A stretch of DNA of 64,000 nt from Zygnema cylindricum (Eukaryota > Streptophyta > Zygnematophyceae > Zygnematales > Zygnemataceae). A program made the position numbers and the translations under genes. The stretch is from contig JBBHKE010001359.1 of NCBI GenBank assembly GCA_037447655.1, positions 1 to 64,000 of the forward strand. Reading direction: 5' to 3'. Shown piece by piece: positions 47,380 through 57,770 of the stretch. The notes under the pieces were generated by a model. It was not told the DNA's origin and ran no database searches. It was given only the letters and a program-made list of their open reading frames with translations. Within the stretch, counting starts at the first letter, position 1, and each line of letters opens with the position of its first letter.

Positions 47380-50300
47380 CACGTTGCCTATCCTTCTTGA
47401 CGCCTCTCACGCCACTTTTGCTACCGTTCACGCAGCTGTCGTTTCATGGAAAGAGAAAGATTCTGTCGCGTTGTCTCGTCTTGTCCTTTTTTTCGATGGC
47501 CAGATTGCAAATCGGATTCGCGAAGCAACAACTTTTTATGAGGCGTGTTGAAATTGATGTATTTTCTAGGTGTGTATTGGAAAAATAAATAGTGTAAGTT
47601 AGCAAAGGCAGCCTGCTTCTCGCTCAAACTCTCCAGTCCCCATACTTGTTGCAGTCACTGAAGACCGGAGAGAGAGCGAGAGCCATGGTTGTTTGTTAAG
47701 ACAGAGAATAGGCTAATACTTAGTTTGTACCAAAAGAGCCCGCCGGATCAAGGATTTGATACTGATACCTACAAGCCGTTGAAAAACCTAGTAGTCGTTA
47801 GCTTTAGCCATTGGACCCAATCAACGTTGAGATACGTTAGGTACAATAGGTATTTAAAGGTGTTCAGGTAGAGAATTGCCATACAGACTGACAAATAACT
47901 AAAAGCTGCTCTAGACCAAATTTGAACCTAGGTCTATGGAGATCTTTGGTAGTGATATGCCTTATCCACTAAAAGTTATCGGAACTTACACATAACGGGT
48001 TTCAAAGATTAATAAACATTAACGTGATAGCTAATTAACACCAGACTAACGAAGAGAAACAATTCATGCATCTAGGTGAATCTGAACCGTGTAAAATATG
48101 TTTTGATCAAACGGCCGGCATTGTAGCCACCACGCGAAGCGAGATTTTGGCGCCATTAGGAGATAGCATCACGCGGTGCCACATGGCGTCACATTATTTG
48201 ATACCGGAGAAGATGGAAGGAGGAACCATGGCTCCTGATTTGACAGGTGTCACCTTGTAGACCATGTCGTACAATGGTCGTACAATAAGTACATCTCCCA
48301 TTGTACCTTCTTGTACTATATAGTGTTCTTATTAGACTAGGGTTTAGTAGTAGCTAGTCATGAGTAGGCAGACCAAGACTTAGTGATATTTAGGTACCTC
48401 TCTTTAAGAGAGCTTGTAACTATAAATGTCATCTTTGACCAGCCATAACTTATTGCTCGGGTGAGCAAATTCAGCGATTCTTTTTGCTGCGAACTCAGGG
48501 GAGTCCATGCTACACAGGGGTATAGTCGGTCGGAGTCTTTCCGTGCCAGGGTGGCACTTATTGAGTGGGAAAGTCAAATTTAGGAGTATTGTCCAAAACA
48601 CATATTCAAGCTTTGTATTCTGTGGTGGAACTGAGCACACAGAAGGTCTTCTCTTCACTAGGGTGAAGGTGTATTGGGGTTCTGATTGTCAAGGGATCAT
48701 TCATTTGGGTTTATATCAACTTGGAGTCAGCACTATCTAGATTAGCTTCTTTTGGATCTGCCAATTCTGTGGGCAATGGAGCCCATAGAATTTCAAGGCG
48801 TGACAGATTTTGTGTCGCGCCTACGAAACTGGCACTTGGCCTCTTCGTCTGGCGCTACGTCGACAGTTCACCGACACTCAAAAAGATAAATCTGAGTCCA
48901 TGCTTGTCTTTATTCAACGAATTGAATCATTGGCTGGACGACTTAAATGCATTAATTACACTGTCACACATGAAGATCACATAAGTATTATTTTGGGTAG
49001 ATTACCTCTTTCGTTTGACTCTTTTTCACGTACAGTCAGTACTGATGCGTCCACTGTCACTTTGTCAGATCTCACTAATCGCTTATAACACGAAGAGACG
49101 CGCTTAAATCTTAACAAACCTGTCGTTTCTAATGATGGTTCGGCGTTTATTGTCTCTTCCCCCAAGAAACCTCCAATGATTGCAGGATCTCAACCTTTTT
49201 GCAAATATTGCAAAGAACGTGACCACGTCATCGACGCGTGCCCTACATTGGCTAGGACACGTAAAAAGGACCATACGGCTAGGGGACCACGAGGACTTTC
49301 TAAACCAAATCGAATTCCGAGGTCCTTGTCGTCTAACCGCGCCTACCCACCGCCACTTGGTCATGTGGCGCACGCGGCAGTCAACTTCAATTTGTCGTAC
49401 GACCCACCACCACTGTGGAATAGGAGTCCTCCTTTTTACTATCCTCCTCCAAGTTAGCAAGTTTCACCTAATGTTTTTCCCACGTCCACCCAAAATAGTG
49501 TGTCTGCGTCACCAGCAATTGTACCTATCCCAAATATACCTCCTCCACTTCCCTCCGTGGACTATGGGTACGCTTTTTCGCAATGAGGTAATCCTTCTGA
49601 TTGGCTAATTGACTCAGGCGATTCTCATTACATGGGTTGTCAACGTGACATAATGATTAATATGGTTCCCCTTTGCCATCCCTTTACGCATTTATTTGGG
49701 TAATAATATGATTCTAACCTCCACTCTCGTTGGACGGGTGTATATTAATTCCGGTTCGCACGCCTCTTGTCTAATCATGTTGGACAAAGTTTATTTCGTA
49801 CCCGACATCAAAAAAAATCTTCTTTCGGCTAGTTCGGCTTTGCGCCATGGGAGTGTTGGAATTCAAGTATTTTTTAGGTATAGAGATTCGCAAAGTTTGA
49901 CTCCATCCGTACTATTTTGTACCTTGCAGCTCTTCATAATTGGGAATTACAGCAACTCGATGTCAAAACTGCTTTTCTTCATGGTAGACTTGCAAAAGAT
50001 ATATTTATAGAATAACCACCTGGTTACGTTGTTCCTGGAACCGAAACTCTTGTTTGTCATTTACGTAAGTCAATTTATGGTCTAAAACAAGCACCTAGAG
50101 CTTGGAATCAAACCCTTGTCGCAACATTAATTAAAGAAGGATTTTGAGAAATCAGTGCAGATTTTGGGATTTATATTAGAGGTACAGGTGACCAGTTAAT
50201 CATCATTATTATTTACGTAGATGATTTAATTCTCGCAGGTCCTAGTAAAACCTCTATTCATCAAGTCAAAGGCATTCTCTCATCCTATTGGCCTATGACT

Positions 50301-50666
50301 GAATTAGGCGATCTTGACTATTGCTTAGGCATCACTATTTTACGTCAGAGGTTTGCACGCATTTTACAAATGAGTCAAAAGCACTACATTCTTGATCTTC
50401 TTGAGCATTTTGACATGTCTGATTGCAAATGGTGCCTACTCCCCTTGATCCCAATACCACCTCACAAAAGTGTCATCCGATGGGAATGCCCAAGGAGATA
50501 TAAGCTCTTTCTATCGGTCGATTGTAGGAAAATTGATGTATGCTATGCTTGGTACACAGCCAGATATATGTATCGTTGTTTGTCTTTTGTCTCAATTCTC
50601 GCATTATGTCACTCAACCTCATCTCGAAGCCGCCAAGCGTGTCCTTCGATACCTCTTGTAAAATGA
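47360..50666 (+). pseudogene. Copia element 3 gag-pol, split by a solo LTR, integrase deleted
   Basis: The Gag N-terminal part (WKEKDSVALSRLVLFF) starts in the LTR at ATG 47360 and runs to 47545. The solo LTR then intervenes, and Gag resumes at 48801 (LVFIQRIESLAGRLK, ILGRLPLSFDSF). A CCHC knuckle (CKYCKERDHVIDAC) is at about 49200. Protease SDWLIDSGDSHYMG is near 49598. VYFVPDIKKNLLSASSALRHG ends at 49853. A 29-bp LTR-start remnant follows, and RT then begins directly (LDVKTAFLHGRL, YGLKQAPRAWN, YVDD at 50214-50225). Integrase is missing. RT ends in AAKRVLRYLL at 50660, and RNase H and the 3' LTR are absent. Several stops and shifts. Confidence 0.85.
47546..48795 (+). mobile_element. Solo LTR with target duplication AGGCG
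   Basis: 1250 bp from TGTTGAAATTGATG to GAATTTCA, flanked by AGGCG at 47541-47545 and 48796-48800. Removing it and one AGGCG rejoins the Gag of element 3, confirming both ends. It arose by LTR-LTR recombination of a complete insertion. Antisense tRNA-like stretches lie at about 47740-47805 and 47917-47975. Confidence 0.9.
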
Positions 50667-51160
50667 GTAACCTAGACACCACGTTCAAGATGCACAACGG
50701 AGTATTCCCAAAGATTCACTTGTAGCAACAGCAACGTTACATAGTGCACACAAGGAAAAGCTGGAGTTTTATAACTCAGGAAGAGATTACAAGATTGCTT
50801 GCTCGCTATTAGAAGTCTACTTCCAGAAAGAGTGACTCTTCACTAAATCTACTCACTATTTAAGCTAGCTACTTGCCAGTTACTCCAATACTATAGTTGG
50901 TCAACTATGTACACGTGGACACACGTTATTAATTGCATAATATCCACATTAGGTTCTAGAACTATACAGTAGACTCTAAATTTTGCTACGTTGCTATGCT
51001 GCTAAGTTGCGTTGCAATGCTCCTATGCATTGCTAGTTTGACATCGCAGCTGCGCTGCTCTGACATTGCAACTACAAAAGCTTCTCCACTCTGCTCCCAT
51101 TTTGTAACCCTGTTACAGTGCCTCCTACTAAGAATTCAGCGTCCCGCTGAATGTTGTACT
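50667..51160. other. Non-coding, possible minus-strand LTR
   Basis: On the minus strand TGTAACAGGG at 51117 follows TTAGTAGGAGGCAC, a possible polypurine tract and LTR start. 50990-51090 shares GCAGCxGCGxTG-type repeats with 53540-53700. LTR identity is inference. Confidence 0.35.
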
Positions 51161-52957
51161 TTAGGGAAATTGTATTTGTCGCAGTATTTCATCTTTCTCG
51201 CTGCGGTAATCGTGGAAGTCTTGATGGAGCGCATCAAACCTCTGGAGAAGTTGTTGGTGGTTATCCCGCAGTTCATCGATGTAGCTTTGTAAGTCTTCAC
51301 ATATCTTTTCCAGGAGACTAGTGCGATGGTTGTCGGTTGCCAGCCTCCGTCGAGTGATTCCCCACCTCAGGTGTTCGTCTCCTTCCTTGGGGGCGCTCTC
51401 TAGTGCTACCGGTTCTGGTCGAAGCAGTTCCGATACATTTTCGACCGGGATTAGACTTAACGAGGTTGGAGTTGTTTCCACTGGTTCCTCCTCTTCTTCC
51501 TTCGCTTCGGCTTCCCACCGCGGTACATTCCTCAATTTGAAGGAAACATGTTTTTTAGGAGCTCAGGCCCGCTGCAACGCGTTTCTCCGGGCCAATTTGA
51601 GTGTTAGTACCTCGAGTGTGACTTCAACCCGTGAAATGATATCGTGGAGGCGAATATCCTATGGGTGGTAATTTTGAAGTAGCCCGGGATTGTCCACCCG
51701 GTATCAATGGTGGTCCTTGACCAACTCTAAAAACGGCAAGACGTGAGAGTTCAGCTGGACGTAACTCTTATGAATATTCCCCAAGTCCTTTGTACGCATG
51801 AAATTTTAAGCGGGGTTAAAAGGTACGCAGGCAGGAATATTGAGGGGTTCCTCGGGTTTCCCCGTACGCCACTCTGTTGGCCACTCTGCGGGGTCCCAGT
51901 AGAACCGTTTCAGAAAGCTGAAGGTTAGGTCGGGATTCAGGGAGTCTATGGGTAGAGGAAATAGATAGTCGGGGATTTCTTCTTCACTCTCACTCTCTTC
52001 CTCCCTTTCTTTCTTCCCGTTGGATGAGGAATACGCCATCCTCGCTAGGATACTGCTCCTTCGCCTTCTTATCAGAGCTCTCCGAAGTCTGCTCATCGGC
52101 GATACTTTCCTTTTTTCAGGATCTCTCATCACTTCCAAGTTAGAGGCACGCTCCTCTTTGGGTAGAGGTGTCGGTTCTTGCTCTGGTTTTTTGACATCTG
52201 AGAGCTCGTGATCCTCCTCCTCTTCACGGTCACCTTCTCTGAGTAGATTATACTCCGGATCTTGCGAATTTTCTGATCTTTCCCCTCCCGTGCTTCCACC
52301 TGTATCCTCCTCGCCAAAAGCTGCCTCTACCTATTTTCGTTCTTCCCTTATTGTTATGCCCCGGTCCACTTCTACCATGGCCTCTGCTGCGGCCAAAAGT
52401 CTATTGCGATAGGGCATAACGCCATTTCCCTTCCACACTAGTCTCATTCTTTTCGGTGGTGGAGAGGATGATGACGACATGGATGCTATTGTGATTGATA
52501 GTTCCGGTAAATCAATAAGTGCAGGTAGGTTGTTGGTATGAAGCGAAAGGTTCTCCAGACTGGTGCTATTAGGTTTTTCATTAGAGTTGATAGCGACTTT
52601 AGTAAGGGGTTTTGGAAGTCTCATCATCATAACCTACCCTGCGTCGCACTGTTCGAGGGTATCGCAGCGCTTAAAACTTTGTCGTTGAAAGGCTGCGGCG
52701 ATATCACGGGTTCGATGTCGCCAAAGTTGCGATTCACAATTTCGCTGTTGCGATCCTCTGTCACCGCAGCCGAAATGCTGCAATTCTTTGACAACGTAGC
52801 TGCTATTCTGCGATCCCCTAGTTGCGCAACGATAGCGCATCGGTCTTCCGTCAGCGCTGTTGCGTTTCGTTGCTGAGCCCCCAAGATGACTGCGACGGTT
52901 GTGTTGTTCTATGACCACGGGTGCAGGTGGAGGAGCAGCAGTAGTAGATGTAGACAT
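51161..52957 (-). pseudogene. Decayed ~600-codon gag-like frame of unknown family
   Basis: ATG at 52957 (MSTSTTAAPPPAPVVIEQ) opens a frame that keeps the same phase to 51161, interrupted only by scattered stops near 52633, 52330, 51805, 51715 and 51670. In order it holds a Pro/Ala-rich start, a Gln/Arg-rich part, a Ser-rich part (SMSSSSSPPPKRMRL), an acidic region, an Arg-rich block (SRLRRALIRRRRSS) and SFLKRFYWDPAEWPTEW. It ends with a coiled-coil-like tail (SLLEKICEDLQSYIDELRD). It directly follows LTR-like DNA on the minus strand, so it is probably the sole product of an LTR element. No protease, RT or zinc knuckle was seen, and I cannot name the family. Confidence 0.5.
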
Positions 52958-53796
52958 GATACACTCTCAGAAGCTATCAAGAATCTTACCAAACAGCTGT
53001 TTTCAAAGGCTCACCAATTCTTACAAAAGAATCCAAACCTCACAAAACTATATCAGAATATAAAGAAGCATAAACATTGAAAACTCCCAAAGTTTCAGCA
53101 CAATTAACCCGACAACACTCAAGATATAATACTCAGAAGTTTCACAAAAACTGTCTGCAATTTTACTACTTGGAAGTCTGGATACATAAAAAGCTCTAAG
53201 TCCTAAGTCTTATATTTTCCGTGTTCAATCGCCGATACAAGTGTACCTGAGAGTTACGTCCAAAATCAACCCACCTACTAAGATCTACGTGTTTTTAATC
53301 GTGCCAACCCAATCTATCATTGTACAGTCAATATTACTCAGAATCTATATTAAGTGATTTTACAAATACTTGTCGGCTAAGTCACTTGTGATACTCTTAT
53401 GAATCTCGTCCGTTGACTTGATTCATATCAATCGCAACTGCGTTGTCTTGTATTGGATCACATTCACATCACCCGTGGCCGCGGTGTCCCGCACCGAATC
53501 ATATCGAATATAGCAACAGCTACGTTGTCTTTACGAATCATATCCAAAGTAACCGCAGCTTCGTTTGTCTTGTCTGTGTCGCAACTTTGCTCCTGCGGTG
53601 CTCTGTTTGCATACCAGCTACGCTGCTGCGCTGCTTTGTCAGCATAGCAGCTGCGTTGCTCTGTCTGCATAGCAGTTGCGTTGTCCTATACTGCACTCAA
53701 GTGATGACGCATATCCTTATGAAACTTACGCTACAAATTACTCCATTTTTGCCGTTACACTAATATACCGAGACTTAAAGCTTTCTGAAATTAACA
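52958..53796 (-). repeat. LTR-like sequence, shared between minus-strand elements
   Basis: On the minus strand it starts TGTTAATTTCAG directly after the polypurine tract CCTTTAGGGGAG and ends shortly before the ATG of the gag-like frame. It therefore looks like the 3' LTR of element 5 and the 5' LTR of the next unit. The right limit is not fixed, and no tRNA-complementary PBS was recognised. The middle (53540-53700) is full of GCAxCGCAGC-type degenerate repeats. Confidence 0.5.
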
Positions 53797-53808
53797 CTCC
53801 CCTAAAGG
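53797..53808 (-). other. Polypurine tract of element 5
   Basis: CCTTTAGGGGAG on the minus strand, immediately before TGTTAA. Confidence 0.65.
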
Positions 53809-54029
53809 TTTAGACTCAGTGTATCAGCGCAGCTGCAATGTCGCACTTAGTGCATCATGGCAGCATAGTGGCGGAGCCATAGCAACTCAACATGGCAACA
53901 TAGCACTACAGCAAACCAACTAATCACCTGGGTCCACTACATCCTAATTTTGGGCTATCGCAGCATGGCAGTATCGCAGTGGAGCTACTCACCTATTCAC
54001 CCAATCCTACGCATTCCTACAATAGTTGA

Positions 54030-56726
54030 ACTTGGGAGCAGGAAGAGCTTTAGTAAGCATATCAACAACCATTCTTACATCTGGCTGATAGCATAATTTG
54101 ATCACCCTAGAGAACACTCTTTCTCTTACAAAGTGTAATCGTACATCCATGTGCTAACTCTTGATGTAGTGACTCGGGTTAGAGGTAATGGCAATGGCAG
54201 GCTGGTTATCACACCAGATCACCTGTGGCCCAACCTGCATTTATCTTAGTTCTTGCAACATGGATTTTACCCATAAGAGTTATTTGAGGGCCGAGCTTGC
54301 TGCCATATATTTTGATTGTATTGTCGACTGCACTGTAACCTTTTGAAGTTTGTTGCTCCAGCAGCACGTTCCTTTCCCAATCTGCAAAACGAATCCCGTG
54401 GTGGATTTTCGGCTTGGCATGTCGCCATAGCTTGCATCACTCCACATTTGCAGCTTCACTTCTCCTCCGCCTAGCGTGAGTTTGAGGTCTTTTGTTCCTG
54501 CTAAATATCTTAAGACTCTTCTTGCTGGATCAAAATCAGATTTTCTCGGATTCTCTAGACTTCTGCTCAGTACCCCAACTGCTGCAGCAATGTCAGGGCG
54601 GGTACAGTTCATGAAATATATTAAGCTTCCCACTAATTGTCTATAAGGTATTAGTGTCATAGGATCATTCTCCCTTGACTCTAAATACTCGTTAACATTG
54701 ACACCTGGTTCTGTCTCTTCTCTCTCTAACTTCTGCCGAAATTCCATTGGAGTTAGACATCCTTTTGCCCCCCGCATTCCATACTCATCTAACATGTTTC
54801 CAATAACCTATTTTTGAGTTAATTTTATTACTTTCTTATTTCTTTCCCTCTCTACCTGGATTCTCAGAATATACTTTGCCTCACGAAGGTCTTTCATCTC
54901 GAACCGTGAGTTTAAAGCAGTTTTGATTTTGTTAATTTCAGCCATTGATTTGCTAATTAATATTAAATCATCTACATACACCGCTATATATACTATCCCA
55001 TTTCACCCTTTAGAATGTAGACAGAGTGATCAGAACTTATCCTTTGAAATTCTAGACTGGTCAAGAGTTCATCAAGGTTCAGATTCCATTGCCTACGGGC
55101 CTGTTTTAGGCCGTACAAAGATTTTAGCAACTTGCATACTAAGTGATCTTTTCCTGCTTCTACATACATTTCAGGCTACTGCATGTAAATGGTCTCTTCT
55201 AGTTCTCAATGCAAAAAGGTCGTCTTTACATCCATCTGATGAATTTCCATATCTTATATTGCAGCTAGGGACAGCAAAATCCTAACTGTCGGAAATCTTA
55301 CAACCGGAGAAAATATTTCTTCAAAATCGATTCCTTCCTTTTGATTATAACCCTTTGCCACAAGTCTGGCCTTATATCGTTCAATGGTGTTATCGGGATT
55401 TAACTTCACCTTGAATACCCATTTGCTGCCGATCGCCTTTCGGTCTGGAGGAAGTTCCATAAGCTCCCATGTTTGGGCCTCCATCATCGACTTCATTTCG
55501 TCGTTTGCTACCTCGATCCAGTGGTTCCGCTCTGGTGATGAGAAGGCCTCTTGGATGGTCAAGGGCTCCCCTGAGGGTGTCGAGTAGGCAAAGTGAGAGC
55601 TTGCTTGCATGCGGCTGCTGGATCTTCTTCCCCACGGAAATTCTGAGGGTGAGATCGTCGGATGCCGCGCATTGCGCTGATTGCGCTGGTTGCTATCCGT
55701 GTGTATTGACTGCTGGTGGTCCGGTGGGAATTGAACTGGATGAGTAATTCGGAGAGAGTCTGACTCTAGAGTCATTACCGGAGGATGTTGCACCTGCGGG
55801 ACAATTTCTTGCATGCAATCTAAGATGACATACTCCTGTACTTTTTGTTGCTTTTGCTGCTCTGTCATTTGAAATAAATCTATCGAGTTTAGTTCATCTT
55901 TTACAATGATATTCCTTGCTACAACTATTTTCTGCCTCTCAAATACAAAGACTTTGTAACCTTTAGAGTGATCATCATATCCTAACAAAATACCTGGTAA
56001 TCCCTTCGGTTCCATTTTCCATCTGTCCGTAGACGTATCTAAGATAAAGCATTGACTACCAAAGACTTTGAAATGGCTAACATCTGGTTTGCTACCTGTC
56101 CAGATCTTGTAAGGACTAGTTTCCACCGATCTGGATCCTATCTATTTCTTAATATAAACTGCACAATTTAGAGCCTCAGCCCAGAATTTTGGATCCACAT
56201 TTTTATCTGCGAGCATCGACCTAGAGCTCTCCGTGAGAGTTCTATTTAGTCTTTCCGACACCCCATTTTGTTCCAGTGAATATGGAACAGTCAATAGATG
56301 ACTAATACCTTCCTCGAGTAAAAAGGTTTCAAATTTTTTCAACGTATATTCACCACCATTGTCCGATCTGAGCTGCAAAATAGGTGAATTATGAAGTTTT
56401 TCAACCCATGCTTTATAGTGTTTGAAGTGACCAAACACTTCACTCTTCTCCTTCATGAAGTAAACTTTTGTAAACATGGAGAAATCATCTGTGAAAGTGA
56501 CCATATCTTTCATCCCCCCGGCAGATGGAACCTTCGCATGACCAAAAACATCCGAATGAATTTGTAGTAAAGGTCTCGTTGACCGATGGTCAAACTCTTT
56601 AAGAAATGGAAATTTGTGAATTTTGCCTAAAGCGCAACCATCACAAGTTTTGACCTGCTCATCTGTGATTGATACACCTTCTATTTTTCTAGCAATGACC
56701 ATTTTCCTCAAACTCTCATTGTTTAC
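54030..56726 (-). pseudogene. Copia element 5 pol (integrase to RNase H), minus strand
   Basis: Reading leftwards from 56711: the pre-integrase zinc motif (CDGCALGK), integrase with QIHSDVFG, RSDNGGEY and EQNGVSERLNRT (triad intact), and the linker. RT follows, with [20 protein letters not shown] and LKSLYGLKQARRQW. YVDD is encoded at 54967-54978 but in a shifted frame. RNase H runs through YMNCTRPDIAAAVG-type sequence, MWSDASYGD and CDNQPAIAITSNP to about 54040. At least eight stops and two shifts disable it. Its 5' part continues at 63157 after the inserted element 6. Confidence 0.85.
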
Positions 56727-57770
56727 TGTTGAAATAAGTAGTTTTTGTATTTTCTAGGTCTAAATTAATTAGTGGAAAAATATATAAAGAAAATGTAGGC
56801 AGCCTGCCTCCATCTCTTCTCTCTTACCCCCATACTTGTTGTAGTCACTGAAGGAGAGAGAGAGCGATGGAGCCATGGCTGCCTCAGCTCCATAGGAAGG
56901 ACTAAAGAGTGACTTTAAGTCACTCTCAACAAAAGGTTGAGTTCGGCATGACTCGAACCCCCGACCGGCAGAGCGCGGCGTAGCCGTTAGCTCTAACCAG
57001 TCTGTCGTAAAAGTCCGTTAGGAGATATATGGTTTCATTAATATTTAAACTATAGTATAATGCATAAATCATTTAACTGAAACTCTTTACGACACGCATA
57101 GATATAGTTTAACGAAATGCGAAGTACTGTGCTAAATTGAAACGGATATTGTGCATTTTGTTTCGACAGCGAAACAAATATTTCGCAAGTATTTATTACG
57201 GCTCAGATTTCATTTCGCGTCAAATCTAACGGCGAACATCATCGCCGAAATCCCGGAATGGTCACTTTGGCATTTAGTGACGTGGCATGACCTGGCGCCA
57301 CGTGGAGAGATGACAATCGGTCGCGGGAATTACGAGGAACGTACGGACGAGTGGAAAAAAGACACGCGTCCACCTAATTGCCTTGTCGTATAGAGGCCGT
57401 ACTGAAAGTACATCGGCTGTAGTACTTTTTGGTACTACAAAGTTATCTGATTGGTTCGTACGGGCAGTAGATAGGGGTTGTGAGAGAGAACTAGGAAAAA
57501 CTAGGACTTAGGAAAAATTAGGTAGTCACCTCTCTCTTTGAGTGTTTGTATAAAATTGGCATTTTTGTCGGCTTATAACTTATCGCCTGGTTGGGTGTTT
57601 TCAGAGATTTTATTTCCTACGGACTCAGAGGAGTTCACGCTGCACAGGGGTGCATATAGATTGTCATCTTGACTACTTGGGCAGCAGTGGCTGTGGGTTT
57701 AAGTGGGAAAGTTAAAAACTATCTAGAGGCTTCCTGTATTCTGTAGTCCAATGGAGGACACAGAATTGCA
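56727..57770 (+). repeat. 5' LTR of element 6
   Basis: 1044 bp, TGTTGAAATAAG to GAATTGCA. It contains an antisense tRNA-like stretch (about 56937-57006) and a paired GTGACTTTAAGTCACT palindrome at 56909-56924. The Gag frame opens at ATG 57751, 20 bases before its end. Confidence 0.9.

Noticed and set aside
51321-52876. Plus-strand ORFs (51321, 52538) as genes.
   Set aside because: They are antisense to the long minus-strand frame, whose phase continuity and composition make it the better reading.
56937-57006. A genuine tRNA gene inside the LTR.
   Set aside because: Box-like motifs are present but the T-stem, anticodon stem and acceptor do not pair. It is at best a degenerate derivative.
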